From: Clostridiales bacterium
GTDB taxonomy: Bacteria; Bacillota; Clostridia; Lachnospirales; Lachnospiraceae
NCBI GenBank assembly: GCA_012735495.1
Contig: JAAYHD010000053.1
Span: 1-39,615 of the forward strand
Direction: 5' to 3'
DNA length: 39,615 nt
Position numbers and translations under genes: made by a program. Shown here piece by piece: positions 1 through 7,565 of this stretch. Numbering within the stretch: position 1 is the first letter of the stretch; every line of letters begins with the position of its first letter. Below the pieces are notes generated by a model. It made no database searches. It was not told the origin of the DNA and saw nothing but the letters and a program-made list of their open reading frames with translations.

Positions 1-2
1 CA

Positions 3-92
3 CATTCCAGCCTCAACGGTCTCACTCCAGCTCAAGTTGCTGGTATAAAATACTCGGATAAAGAACGGTTATTCTGGCTTTTGGTAGCTTGA
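3..92 (+). pseudogene. 3' end of a DDE-type transposase/integrase (cut by window edge)
   Basis: Reading from base 3 gives 29 residues ending at the TGA at 90-92. The visible stretch includes HSSLNGLTPAQVAGIKYSD, a typical C-terminal tail of integrase-core (DDE) transposases, where an S-L-N-G-x-T-P-A pattern follows the catalytic domain. Only the tail is in the window, so neither the IS family nor whether the gene is intact can be decided. The type is set to pseudogene only because the gene is partial here. Bases 93-305 hold no gene: there is a 6-bp hairpin (GTCCTG/CAGGAC, 121-140) and T-rich sequence, and I found no clear terminal inverted repeat. Confidence 0.6.
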
Positions 93-305
93 GTAATATT
101 CAGATTTCAATGTTCATTCCGTCCTGTGCCGTGCCAGGACTATTTGCGTTGCCCTAATTATTTCGTTAAGGCTTGCACATCACTTTTTTTCATGTTACTT
201 TGTTCTTAGTCGTTTCCATTAGTAGGCTTTTTTCTTTTTAGAGATCTACCAAAGGTCTTTCAGGTCTCATTTTTTCATACTTAGTTAACAGAGCCCGAAT
301 TTGAT

Positions 306-1076
306 TTAATTTATGCAAAAATATGATTTCATAACTCTATCAAATACATAGGGCTGGTCCAGGTATGAATAATGGCCCGCGCCTTTCAGAACGACAAGAC
401 CCGCGCTGGGGATAAGCTTCTCCATAAGACGCCCGTCTGAAAGAGGAGTGGCTGTATCCATATCCCCCCATATCAGCAGGGTGTCCGCCTTAATATTCGG
501 GAGATGATCGGTAAGGTCCTCATTTACCGCCTTTACAAGGCACTGCCTCATAATCGGCGAGGCATTTCTGTAATCGGCCGAGCCCTGCCTGCTTTTCCAT
601 TTCTCTATGGCCTCGGGGAATAATTTTTGTAAAAATTTAATACTAAAGATTTTTTTTCCAATCTTGTACGCCCGTATCTTTGCTTTTTGTTTCATGGTTC
701 TTTTAGGCCGGATTCCGGCGCTGTCTATAAGCACTATCTTATCGATTTTTACCGGCAGATCTTGCCTTGCGGCCAGCTTTATTATAATCCTTCCTCCGTA
801 TGAGTGGCCGATAAATGAAGCTTCCTGCACATTCAGCGCATCAAGGAATTTTAGAACAAAATCCGCATAATCATCCACCGACCATGGCTCTTTGGGCTCG
901 TCGCTGCCGCCAAAACCCGGAAGGTCCAATTGAATTACCCTGTATTTTGAGTTTATCGAATTTGCAACCGAATCATACATGGACAGGGTGGTTCCCCATC
1001 CCTGCAGGATAACAACATCTTTGCCTTCGCCCGTTATTTTATACTCCACCTTGCAGTTATCCACCAATATTTCCAT
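306..1076 (-). CDS. alpha/beta hydrolase (256 aa)
   Basis: A single-domain alpha/beta-hydrolase-fold protein with no signal peptide, so cytoplasmic. The fold is complete: an oxyanion-type LQGWGT loop near residue 25, nucleophile elbow GHSYGG with Ser92, acid Asp207 in the WGDMDTATP loop, and His235 in GAGHYSYLDQP. The length matches the family. A cap insertion rich in Lys and aromatics (about residues 122-165) would set the substrate, which cannot be predicted. The ATG at 1076 follows an AGAGGA ribosome site by about 7 bases. It is divergent from the DUF503 gene and points toward the transposase tail. Esterase, C-C hydrolase or haloperoxidase-like activities are all possible. Confidence 0.9.
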   Translation of the reverse strand: MEILVDNCKVEYKITGEGKDVVILQGWGTTLSMYDSVANSINSKYRVIQLDLPGFGGSDEPKEPWSVDDYADFVLKFLDALNVQEASFIGHSYGGRIIIKLAARQDLPVKIDKIVLIDSAGIRPKRTMKQKAKIRAYKIGKKIFSIKFLQKLFPEAIEKWKSRQGSADYRNASPIMRQCLVKAVNEDLTDHLPNIKADTLLIWGDMDTATPLSDGRLMEKLIPSAGLVVLKGAGHYSYLDQPYVFDRVMKSYFCIN

Positions 1077-1096
1077 TCGGACATCCTCTTTACTAA

Positions 1097-1125
1097 ATTA
1101 TGTAGATTTTCAAATCTTCAGTCAC
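1097..1125 (-). promoter_or_regulatory. candidate promoter for the alpha/beta hydrolase
   Basis: On the minus strand GTGACT and CATAAT are separated by 17 bases. The spacer contains a perfect inverted repeat AGATTT-TC-AAATCT (1105-1118), which could be a regulator site. It lies about 20 bases upstream of the ATG. The match is moderate. Confidence 0.4.
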
Positions 1126-1185
1126 CAGTATAACTCAAACCGGGTCCCAAGTAAAGCCAAAAGCACATTCATTTTGGCCTGGTCA

Positions 1186-1214
1186 TTGACTTTATGCCGT
1201 CAAGACTGTAGATT
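1186..1214 (+). promoter_or_regulatory. candidate sigma-A promoter for the DUF503 gene
   Basis: TTGACT (1186-1191), 17 bases, TAGATT (1209-1214), about 75 bases before the DUF503 start. The -35 is strong and the -10 matches four of six positions. Confidence 0.45.
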
Positions 1215-1287
1215 TGATACTATAAAGATTAATGCTGATATACGAAACTGCCGATGGGGCAGAATAAGCCGGAAAAGAGGTGCTGTT

Positions 1288-1569
1288 ATGGCAGTCGGGA
1301 TTGCTACGGTAAGAATATATGCGCCCTGGGTGCATTCTTTGAAGGAGAAGCGCACTGTTGTAAAAAGTATTTGCGCAAAGGTTCGAAATAAATTCAATGT
1401 GTCCATAGCCGAGGTCGGGGACCAGGATGTCCACCAGAGCATAATCCTCGGCTTTGCCTGTGTTGCCGGTGACAACTCCCATGCGGGGCAGGTTATTGAT
1501 ACGGTAATCCGGTTCATTGAAGGGAACACGGAGGGAGACATAGTTCAAATAGAGCGTGAGATCGTATAG
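1288..1569 (+). CDS. DUF503 / YlxP-like protein (93 aa)
   Basis: A short protein of the DUF503 family (Bacillus YlxP type, usually about 92-95 residues). The N-terminus carries the family pattern IYAPWVHSLKEKRTVVKS, followed by VRNKFNVSIAEV and a C-terminal helix ending IEREIV. The fold is a small alpha/beta domain. The family is often found beside ribosome-maturation genes, but its role is unsettled. The start is the ATG at 1288, which has AGAGG seven bases upstream. A longer reading frame that begins at 979 overlaps the divergent gene and is not supported. The gene stands alone, ahead of the metF promoter. Confidence 0.88.
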   Translation: MAVGIATVRIYAPWVHSLKEKRTVVKSICAKVRNKFNVSIAEVGDQDVHQSIILGFACVAGDNSHAGQVIDTVIRFIEGNTEGDIVQIEREIV

Positions 1570-1590
1570 CCTGATATTCCCGGGCAGTTG

Positions 1591-1619
1591 TTGACTTATA
1601 ACGGATGAAAGGCTAAAAT
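1591..1619 (+). promoter_or_regulatory. sigma-A promoter upstream of metF
   Basis: TTGACT (1591-1596), 17 bases, TAAAAT (1614-1619), a near-consensus promoter about 70 bases before the metF ATG. No S-box, T-box or cobalamin riboswitch fold was seen in the short leader. Confidence 0.65.
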
Positions 1620-1689
1620 AAGTGAAAGTTTATCCTGCACGCAGACAGCAAATTAATGATTTAAAAAGGTTTTTGAAAGGGGTTATAAT

Positions 1690-2556
1690 ATGCAGATAGC
1701 TTCTTTATTTCAGAAAAACAGGCCGGTTTTTTCTCTTGAGATTTTCCCGCCCAAGAGGACGGGTCCGATTGATACGATATATAAGACCCTGGACAGCTTA
1801 AAGGATCTTGAGCCCGATTTTATCAGCGTAACATATGGTGCAGGGGGGAATGCGGCGGATACCTCGACAGCCGACATAGCGGGTAATATCCTGCACAGGT
1901 ACGGGATACTTCCCCTGGCCCATTTAACATGCGTAAACTATTCCAGGCACGAGGTCGAACAGATACTGGAAAGGCTTAAGGAAAAGAATATCAAGAATAT
2001 CCTGGCATTAAGGGGTGATATCAATCCGGACATACCTCCTAAAAAAGAGTTTTCCCATGCCAGCGATCTTGTAAAATTCATAAGGGAAAAGGGCGATTTC
2101 TACATATCCGGAGCCTGCTATCCCGAAGGGCATGTGGATGCGAAAAGCCTGGATGAGGATATAGAGCATTTAAAGGCTAAGGTGGACGCGGGTGTTTCCC
2201 ATTTGATATCACAACTTTTCTTTGACAATGCTTATTTTTATAATTTCCTGGAGAAGGCAAGAAAGAATGGCATAAATGTACCCATTCAGGCCGGAATAAT
2301 GCCGGTAATTAACAAAGCCCAGATTGAGCGCATGGTAACCCTATGCGGAGCGAGCCTCCCTTCCAAGTTTACGAAAATGATGCAGAGATTCGAGCATTCT
2401 CCGGAGGCCATAAGGGAAGCGGGGATAGCCTACGCGGTGGACCAGATCGTGGACCTGGTCGCCCATGGAGTGGACGGAATCCACCTGTATACAATGAATA
2501 ACCCCTATGTCGCAAGGAGGATATCCGACAGCATTAAAGGAATATTGTATGCCTGA
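1690..2556 (+). CDS. metF: methylenetetrahydrofolate reductase (288 aa)
   Basis: Catalyses 5,10-methylene-THF to 5-methyl-THF using FAD, feeding methionine synthesis or, in acetogenic Clostridia, the methyl branch of one-carbon metabolism. The TIM-barrel family pattern is complete: FSLEIFPPK near residue 15, then DFISVTYGAGG at about 41-51, HLTCVNYSR at about 79-87, LALRGD at about 105-110, and QLFFDN in the second half. The length is normal. A GAAAGGGG ribosome site lies just upstream of the ATG. No MetV-like zinc protein gene adjoins it, so it does not sit in the usual Wood-Ljungdahl cluster. It is monocistronic, with its own promoter at 1591. Confidence 0.95.
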   Translation: MQIASLFQKNRPVFSLEIFPPKRTGPIDTIYKTLDSLKDLEPDFISVTYGAGGNAADTSTADIAGNILHRYGILPLAHLTCVNYSRHEVEQILERLKEKNIKNILALRGDINPDIPPKKEFSHASDLVKFIREKGDFYISGACYPEGHVDAKSLDEDIEHLKAKVDAGVSHLISQLFFDNAYFYNFLEKARKNGINVPIQAGIMPVINKAQIERMVTLCGASLPSKFTKMMQRFEHSPEAIREAGIAYAVDQIVDLVAHGVDGIHLYTMNNPYVARRISDSIKGILYA

Positions 2557-2686
2557 TATACCTGATGCATTTTCTCATCTGACATTATCGAACATAAGGC
2601 GACATTAAACATTGCACTATCCTGTATAATGAATTACAATGGTTAAAGAGCTTTATACTTAAATCTAATAAACAGGGGTGAGCAAT

Positions 2687-3808
2687 ATGGTCGAGGTAAG
2701 AGAGGTAAAAACGAAAAGGGAACGCAGGATATTCGCATCATTCAACGCGGACATGTATAAGGACGTACCGCAGGCCATACCGGATCTTGTATCGGATGAG
2801 TACAACAACTTCCTTCCGGGCAAAAACCCGGCATTTGAATACTGCAGGGTCAGGCAGTTTCTTGCCTACAAGGACGGCAGGTGCGTAGGCCGGATAGCCG
2901 GAATAATCAACGATGCGGCGAATACCAAATGGAAGACAAGCCGGATTCGTTTTTCAAGGGTGGATTTTATTGATGATCCGGAAGTGTCCGAGGCCTTGTT
3001 CAAGGCGGTGGAGGACTGGGGAAGATCGGAGGGATTGACCCAGATTCATGGCCCCATCGGCTTTTGCGACCTGGACCAGGAGGGTATGCTGGTGGAAGGC
3101 TTCGTCAGAGAAGGTATGTTTATAACGATATATAACTATCCTTATTATGTCGAGCATATGGAAAGGCTGGGGTTTGTCAAGGATATAGACTGGATTGAAT
3201 ACAGGATAAAGATGCCCGAACAGAAGAATGAGAGACTGAAGGAGCTTTCCGACCGCGTGCTGGAAAGGTTTAATTTAAAACTTATAGAGCCCAAATCAAA
3301 GAAGGAAATCAAACCTTATCTTCCGAAAGTATTCCAGCTTATCAATATATGCTATGAGAACCTGTACGGAACCGTAGAGCTGTCACAGGCGCAGATCATG
3401 AAATACTACCATCAGTTCATAATGCTGGTAAATACCGATTATGTCAAGTTCATAGAAGATGAAAACGGTGACCTGGTCGGGTTCGGATTGGCCGTGCCAT
3501 CCATGAACGACGCGGTAAAGAAAAGCAACGGAAGGCTTTTTCCGTTCGGATGGTACAGGGTTTTAAGAACGCCTTACAAGCAGCATGATGTACTGGACCT
3601 GTATCTTGTCGGCGTGGTTCCGAAGATGCAGAACAAGGGCCTTACGGCAATACTTTTAAATTCCATGACTGAAACGGCAAGAAGGAATAATGTAAAGTAT
3701 GCCGAGACCGGACCCGAGCTTGAGACAAATACCCAGGTACAGGCCTTGTGGAAACATTTTGAAGTCGAGCAGCACAAGCGGAGAAGATGCTGGATTAAGG
3801 ACTTGTAA
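2687..3808 (+). CDS. GNAT-fold acyltransferase-like protein (373 aa)
   Basis: A double-length GNAT-type protein. The C-terminal half holds the recognisable acetyl-CoA region: LDLYLVGVVPKMQNKGLTAILL (beta-4 plus the P-loop-like turn) and then ETGPELETN. The N-terminal half (about residues 20-180) looks like a second, degenerate GNAT lobe with HGPIGFCDLD. Proteins of this layout are annotated only as N-acetyltransferases and the substrate is unknown. I chose the ATG at 2687 because AGGGGTG (2674-2680) sits six bases upstream. The GTG at 2678 lies inside that ribosome site. A TATAAT at 2625-2630 may be a -10 but has no convincing -35. It is convergent with apbE across a long hairpin. Confidence 0.8.
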   Translation: MVEVREVKTKRERRIFASFNADMYKDVPQAIPDLVSDEYNNFLPGKNPAFEYCRVRQFLAYKDGRCVGRIAGIINDAANTKWKTSRIRFSRVDFIDDPEVSEALFKAVEDWGRSEGLTQIHGPIGFCDLDQEGMLVEGFVREGMFITIYNYPYYVEHMERLGFVKDIDWIEYRIKMPEQKNERLKELSDRVLERFNLKLIEPKSKKEIKPYLPKVFQLINICYENLYGTVELSQAQIMKYYHQFIMLVNTDYVKFIEDENGDLVGFGLAVPSMNDAVKKSNGRLFPFGWYRVLRTPYKQHDVLDLYLVGVVPKMQNKGLTAILLNSMTETARRNNVKYAETGPELETNTQVQALWKHFEVEQHKRRRCWIKDL

Positions 3809-3870
3809 AAGATAGATTCAATAGTGATTTATCTTGAGAAAGGATGGCGACCCGCTCATATACAAAAATA

Positions 3871-3937
3871 CGGCTTCATTAATATGTATGTTTTATACGG
3901 ATCAAAATCCGGATAAGCATGCATATTAATGGGGCCG
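3871..3937 (+). terminator. 67-nt near-perfect hairpin between convergent genes
   Basis: Left arm 3871-3902 pairs with right arm 3907-3937: about 30 base pairs, one bulged T, one mismatch and a CAAA loop. All five other non-Watson-Crick positions become G-U pairs if the plus strand is transcribed, which favours a plus-strand RNA. The sequence after it is only weakly T-rich (GTTTGATTT). The most likely role is termination of the GNAT gene, possibly in both directions, but the stem is far longer than a usual terminator. A small palindromic repeat element is the alternative. Confidence 0.6.
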
Positions 3938-3954
3938 TTTGATTTAAAGGGGCG

Positions 3955-5001
3955 TCAGTATTTCTTAATAATCAGTTCACCGAAGCCCGGGGTGTATTCT
4001 GCCGAGCCGTCGGGATATATCCAAAGAGCTTCAGCACCGTCAATGCTTTTAATCAGGGAAAGTCCTTCCTCATAGGGCATATTGAAAATGGCTGTTGAAA
4101 GCACATCCGCAAGCCCCGAGTCCTCACATACCACCGACACCGCGGTAAAGTATTCGGAAGGCATTAGGGTGTCCGGATTGATTATATGATGATAAATCTT
4201 TCCGTCCACGGTATAGTATCTTTCATAGTTGCCGCTGGCAACTAGGGAAAGGTCATTTAAGGCAAGGGCATAAAGAGTGGTTTTTTCAGAGTCCTTATCG
4301 GGGTTTTTAACACCAACGCTCCAAGGGGCCTTTTCCGCGCCTTTTCCTCCCACAGCACGGACATTACCGCCCACGCTCAGGAGAAAATCAGTGTATCCCG
4401 CGACGATGGCCTTTTGGGTGACCTGTTCGGTGGCGTAACCCTTTGCCACGGCACCTACATCCAGGCTCATCAAGCTGTCAGTAATAAATACGGTGGAGCT
4501 TTCCTCGTCTATAATCAAATTGTCGAGGTCGGTGTGCTTATTGGCTTCCGTAAGCAGTTCCATCGGAGGAAGTGATGCGCTTAACGGATCATCGATTCCC
4601 TGGGTACGGTATTCATGCCAGATTTTCAAAACCGAGCCCATACCCACATTTACCGTGCCATTGGACAGTTCATAAGCCTCCTTGCAGTATTTAAGCAGGT
4701 CGATTATCTTTTTGTCCACCGTTACTGGGGTTATGCCGGCGCTGTCATTTATCGTCTTAATATTGTTTATGCCCTCATATGAATTATAGATATCATACAG
4801 CTGATGATAGGTCTCCAGCTCATCGTGTATGAAGTTGACCAGTTCGTTGAATTCTTCCTCGCTGTCAGCATAGGCAACGACCTCCGTAATCGTATTGAAC
4901 AGGGTTAGAAAGCTGCCATGGTATTTTTGAAGCTTCTTGCCGCAGGAGGAAGAAATAAGTGCTGTCATAATAAGTACTATTGTAAAAACGGTTCTTTTCA
5001 T
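3955..5001 (-). CDS. apbE: FAD:protein FMN transferase, ApbE family lipoprotein (348 aa)
   Basis: ApbE attaches FMN from FAD to a Thr of target proteins outside the cytoplasm. The N-terminus is a lipoprotein signal with Cys20 in the ISSSC lipobox, so the enzyme is membrane-tethered. Family patterns follow: FNTITEVVAYA, a GTVNVGMGSVLKIWHEY segment, LDVGAVAKGYATE (nucleotide and metal site), LSVGGNVRAVG, and HHIINPDTLMPS near residue 257. The length is normal. The ATG at 5001 has AGGAG about 6 bases upstream. It lies downstream of, and on the same strand as, a two-repeat FMN_bind-like lipoprotein that is its natural candidate substrate, but has its own promoter at 5075-5103. Confidence 0.93.
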   Translation of the reverse strand: MKRTVFTIVLIMTALISSSCGKKLQKYHGSFLTLFNTITEVVAYADSEEEFNELVNFIHDELETYHQLYDIYNSYEGINNIKTINDSAGITPVTVDKKIIDLLKYCKEAYELSNGTVNVGMGSVLKIWHEYRTQGIDDPLSASLPPMELLTEANKHTDLDNLIIDEESSTVFITDSLMSLDVGAVAKGYATEQVTQKAIVAGYTDFLLSVGGNVRAVGGKGAEKAPWSVGVKNPDKDSEKTTLYALALNDLSLVASGNYERYYTVDGKIYHHIINPDTLMPSEYFTAVSVVCEDSGLADVLSTAIFNMPYEEGLSLIKSIDGAEALWIYPDGSAEYTPGFGELIIKKY

Positions 5002-5074
5002 AGATTACTCCTGTCATGGTTTGCTCTATTGTCCATGCTTCCGCCGGTTTATCACCGGCAATATCCTTCTTGAT

Positions 5075-5103
5075 AGAATAGCACAGACATTAAAATCGTG
5101 CAA
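5075..5103 (-). promoter_or_regulatory. promoter of apbE with hairpin leader
   Basis: On the minus strand TTGCAC, 17 bases and TATTCT, with an extended -10 TG. The transcript would carry a leader of about 65 nt containing a perfect 6-bp hairpin (GCCGGT-loop-ACCGGC, 5043-5059) ahead of the ribosome site. Confidence 0.55.
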
Positions 5104-5126
5104 TCATGTTTGCATAAAACAGATAC

Positions 5127-5166
5127 GGGGATGCAAAACATTTGGTTTGATATGCCTTGCATCCCC
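5127..5166. terminator. hairpin terminator after the FMN_bind-like lipoprotein gene
   Basis: A perfect 10-bp stem GGGGATGCAA / TTGCATCCCC with a 20-nt loop lies 33 bases past the lipoprotein stop codon. The direct T-run (TTTTATTTATT) is on the plus-strand side. In the minus direction the stem is preceded by an A-tract and followed by a weaker TGTTTTA. It probably ends lipoprotein transcription before the apbE promoter and may work in both directions. Confidence 0.55.
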
Positions 5167-5198
5167 TTTTATTTATTGCCTTATTTGCCTATTAAATG

Positions 5199-6196
5199 CT
5201 ATTTTGCATATGCTCCGGCTTCATCAACCACGGCTATGAAATCGGTGATGTGCATTGTTACGGAGCTTAACAGGTCCTCTTCTGCAGGATAGCCGTCTTC
5301 CAATGCAATTCCCTTAACATCAGCAACTGTCTTGCCCTTGATGTATTTGCAGAAAGCCTCGGACTGCTCAAACCATTCCTTGCCGATACCGGAAGCCTGC
5401 TTCATGTTGTAGTCGTAACCGCGCTCGAGCTTGGTCTGGAAATTGTCATTCAGGTTGGATGTGATTTTACCTTCGGTGTTGAAGGATACGTTTGTCTGGG
5501 AAGCGTCAATAATGCTGCTGGTAATCTTTCCATTCTTGTCAAAGGATACGGCGCCATAGTGCGATAAGCCTGAACTACGCCATCCGCCTCGGCGGTCGCA
5601 TTCTTTGTGCTGCTGCCGGCACCGGAAACGATTCCAAGACCCAGCTTGTCGCCTTCCTTGGCACCCAGATCCTTGGCATTTTTTACAGCCTTCTCAATAG
5701 CGCTTATGATGCTTGCTATATTGATTGTAACCGAGCTTGTCAGGTCCTCGTCGGTAGGATAGCCTTCCTCAAGAGAGATGCTCTTGATTTCATCGATGGT
5801 TTTTCCTGTTACATACTTCTCAAGAGCTTCAGCCTGCTCATACCATTCCTTGCCTATCGGGGAATCCTTCTTCATGTCGTAAGCTTCCTTCAGTTCCTTC
5901 TTGCTGTCGAATGTCTTCGAAAGGTCGGTGGTAATCTCGCCTGTGGCTGAGAAGTTGAACTTGGTCTGTACAACGTCGATTACGATGTTCCTTATAACAC
6001 CTTTGTCATCTACAAGAACTGCAACTGCTGTTGAGTCAACCTGTGCAGTACCGTCTTTTTCCTCAGTAGCTTCCTTTGAGCTGCCGGCGCTGGTGACAAC
6101 TGCAAGTCCGGTTTTAAGGCTCTTGCTGGAGCCGCATGCTGTGAACATGGTCATAACCACAGCGATGCATAAAAGAATTGATACAATTTTTTTCAT
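5199..6196 (-). pseudogene. two-repeat FMN_bind-like lipoprotein, broken by a one-base frameshift
   Basis: A lipoprotein (signal from the ATG at 6196, lipobox FTAC with Cys21) built of two homologous units. The first is about residues 28-174, the second starts near 187. Each unit contains a DDKG/DKNG beta segment, a GKEWxEQ helix with CKY or EKY, a GK-[TS]-[IV] helix, EDGYP or EEGYP, then D-L-x-S-S-V-T and an amphipathic helix. The last motif sits where FMN_bind domains carry the ApbE target S-G-A-T, with the Thr kept (Thr157 in unit 1). The frame breaks near 5563 after Gly-Val-Val-Gln-Ala-Tyr; one missing base would restore it. The second frame runs open to the TAG at 5199. The ATG at 6196 is preferred because GGAGGA precedes it. 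It could also be a sequencing error in a functional gene. Confidence 0.75.
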
Positions 6197-6242
6197 AAAA
6201 TAATCCTCCATTTGTTAAATTATTAACTTAGAATGTGATTAT

Positions 6243-6271
6243 ATGATACTACTTTTTACTTGCATAGTCAA
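6243..6271 (-). promoter_or_regulatory. sigma-A promoter of the FMN_bind-like lipoprotein gene
   Basis: On the minus strand TTGACT, 17 bases and TATCAT, about 45 bases before the start codon. Confidence 0.6.
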
Positions 6272-6338
6272 TTTGTTTTTACAGCACTAACTGGTATGGG
6301 TTTTAACAATAAAATAAATAAAAATATGCTATATTAAG

Positions 6339-6365
6339 AAAAAAGCGGAGCATCCTTCATGCCGC
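6339..6365 (-). terminator. terminator of the coat protein gene
   Basis: On the minus strand GCGGCAT-GAAGG-ATG-CT-CCGC is followed by TTTTTTC: a 7-bp stem with a 2-nt bulge and a clean U-tract. It lies about 75 bases after the coat-protein stop codon. An alternative outer pairing GGAGCAT/ATGCTCC (6347-6398) may compete. Confidence 0.6.
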
Positions 6366-6441
6366 GGAAACGGTGTCCTGCTGCATAAATTATGCTCCTT
6401 AAGGATGTGTACCATCATTTTACTGATATAATACAGGAATG

Positions 6442-6981
6442 CTACTGGGCCGTATACATACCCTTGCTCTGCATATATGCAAAAATGGACTCGCCGTGCT
6501 TTTGCTCTTCTTTTTGGATATGATTCAGTACATCGCGAATCTGAGGATTTTTGCATTCAAAAATTGTAGTGTCATAGGTTCCGGAGATATATTTTTCGGT
6601 ATTAAGCATATCAATACACATATCCTTGTCAGTAATATTGAATCCTGGCATTCCGGATACCCTGGCCGATTCCTGCTGCGACATGGTCATACCGGTTTTC
6701 TGCTGTCCTGACTGTTGCTGGCCGGTGGCCTGCTGTCCGGACTGCTGCTGGTTAGTGCCGCCTTGACCGGTTACGGACGGAATCTGGCCGCTCAAAAGCT
6801 GATTGACCGTCTGCAGGTGCACCCTTTCCTGCTGGGCGATGTTTTTGAATAGTGTCCTTAATTCCGCGTCAGACGCGATGCTTGCATAACTGTCATATTT
6901 TATTATGCATTGTTCTTCATGGGACTTTTGATCCTGAAGGAGCAGCTGTTCTTTTGTCGACAGATTAACATTTGTAATCAT
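6442..6981 (-). CDS. CotF-family spore coat protein (179 aa)
   Basis: A ferritin-like helical coat protein of the CotF type, deposited on the spore. The N-terminal half holds the helices KEQLLLQDQKSHEEQCIIKY and LRTLFKNIAQQERVHLQTVN. The C-terminal half has DMLNTEKYISGTYDTTIFEC and NHIQKEEQKHGESIFAYM. The E-x-x-H/Q spacings are like di-iron helices but metal binding is not established. Between the halves lies a low-complexity linker of about 30 residues made of G-Q-Q, Q-S-G and A-T-G units. The start at 6981 is preferred because GGAGGTGAT lies seven bases upstream. A codon five triplets earlier overlaps that site. It is divergent from marR. Confidence 0.87.
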   Translation of the reverse strand: MITNVNLSTKEQLLLQDQKSHEEQCIIKYDSYASIASDAELRTLFKNIAQQERVHLQTVNQLLSGQIPSVTGQGGTNQQQSGQQATGQQQSGQQKTGMTMSQQESARVSGMPGFNITDKDMCIDMLNTEKYISGTYDTTIFECKNPQIRDVLNHIQKEEQKHGESIFAYMQSKGMYTAQ

Positions 6982-7045
6982 GTTTATCACCTCCACAATA
7001 AGTATTTCTAATATTTCAAAAATTATCCGCCCAAATATTTTTATG

Positions 7046-7074
7046 TTGACATATAGGAAAAGAAATAATAAAAT
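7046..7074 (+). promoter_or_regulatory. consensus sigma-A promoter of marR-degV
   Basis: TTGACA (7046-7051), exactly 17 bases, TAAAAT (7069-7074). This is among the strongest promoters in the window and lies just upstream of the palindromic operator at 7081. Confidence 0.75.
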
Positions 7075-7080
7075 AGTTTC

Positions 7081-7108
7081 AATATTTTAATTAAAATATT
7101 TTAATTAA
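7081..7108. promoter_or_regulatory. palindromic tandem operator, probably for the MarR protein
   Basis: AATATTTTAATTAA occurs twice head to tail (7081-7094, 7095-7108), and bases 7081-7100 form a perfect 20-bp palindrome. It covers the expected transcription start, 7 bases after the -10 and 24 bases before marR. MarR proteins bind such palindromes as dimers and usually repress their own operon, so autorepression is the likely use. Confidence 0.6.
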
Positions 7109-7132
7109 GAGACATGATAAGGTGGTGACTCC

Positions 7133-7552
7133 ATGCTGGAAAAGGAGTTCGAGAGATTATATTATAAATTCCGGGAGAATTTCTGCAGGAATCTCTTTGA
7201 ATGTGTCAAGGACGGGAGTATTAACCCATCCGATTTGTATTGCCTGGAGGTCATTTTTCTGTTAGGCAAGCCGAAAGTAAAGGAATTTGCGGAGAAAGTG
7301 AACATATCGCTGCCCAATGCGTCGTACCGCATCAATAACCTGATAGAAAAGGGCTATCTGCGGAAAGTCGCATCCAAACAGGACCGGCGTGAGTATCATC
7401 TTGAGGTTACGGACAAGTTCTTATGCAGCTACGGCCCAAATGCATCCTTTAATGTAAGGCTCATGAGCCGTATCCGCGAAAAATTCAGCAAGGAAGAGAT
7501 TGGTGTGCTGGAAAGAATGATTCGGAAAATTGTTGACGAGATAATGGAATAA
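7133..7552 (+). CDS. MarR-family transcriptional regulator (139 aa)
   Basis: A winged-helix dimer-type regulator of normal MarR length. Helices LYCLEVIFLLG and KVKEFAEKVNIS lead to the recognition helix SLPNASYRINNLIEKGYL at about residues 63-80. The wing reads KVASKQDRREYHLEVT (residues 82-97), where the D-x-R-R-E pattern is the family's hallmark. A C-terminal dimer helix ends the protein. GGTGGTGA lies before the ATG. It is 13 bases ahead of degV, so the two are co-transcribed. With a palindrome at its own promoter it probably represses this operon. The degV partner suggests a lipid-related signal, by analogy with FabT, but the effector is unknown. Confidence 0.9.
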   Translation: MLEKEFERLYYKFRENFCRNLFECVKDGSINPSDLYCLEVIFLLGKPKVKEFAEKVNISLPNASYRINNLIEKGYLRKVASKQDRREYHLEVTDKFLCSYGPNASFNVRLMSRIREKFSKEEIGVLERMIRKIVDEIME

Positions 7553-7565
7553 GAAAGGACATGAT

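Noticed and set aside
121-140. GTCCTG/CAGGAC hairpin as the terminator of the transposase
   Set aside because: Only six pairs and no following T-run.
979-1287. N-terminal extension of the DUF503 gene by about 100 residues
   Set aside because: It overlaps the divergent hydrolase, has no ribosome site and is not part of the family; the ATG at 1288 fits.
2602-2630. Promoter of the GNAT gene using the TATAAT at 2625
   Set aside because: The nearest TTGCAC is only seven bases upstream and no -35 lies at 16-18 bases, so it is not listed as a feature.
5555-5575. Programmed -1 ribosomal frameshift in the FMN_bind-like lipoprotein
   Set aside because: No standard X-XXY-YYZ slippery heptamer at the junction; mutation or sequencing error is simpler.
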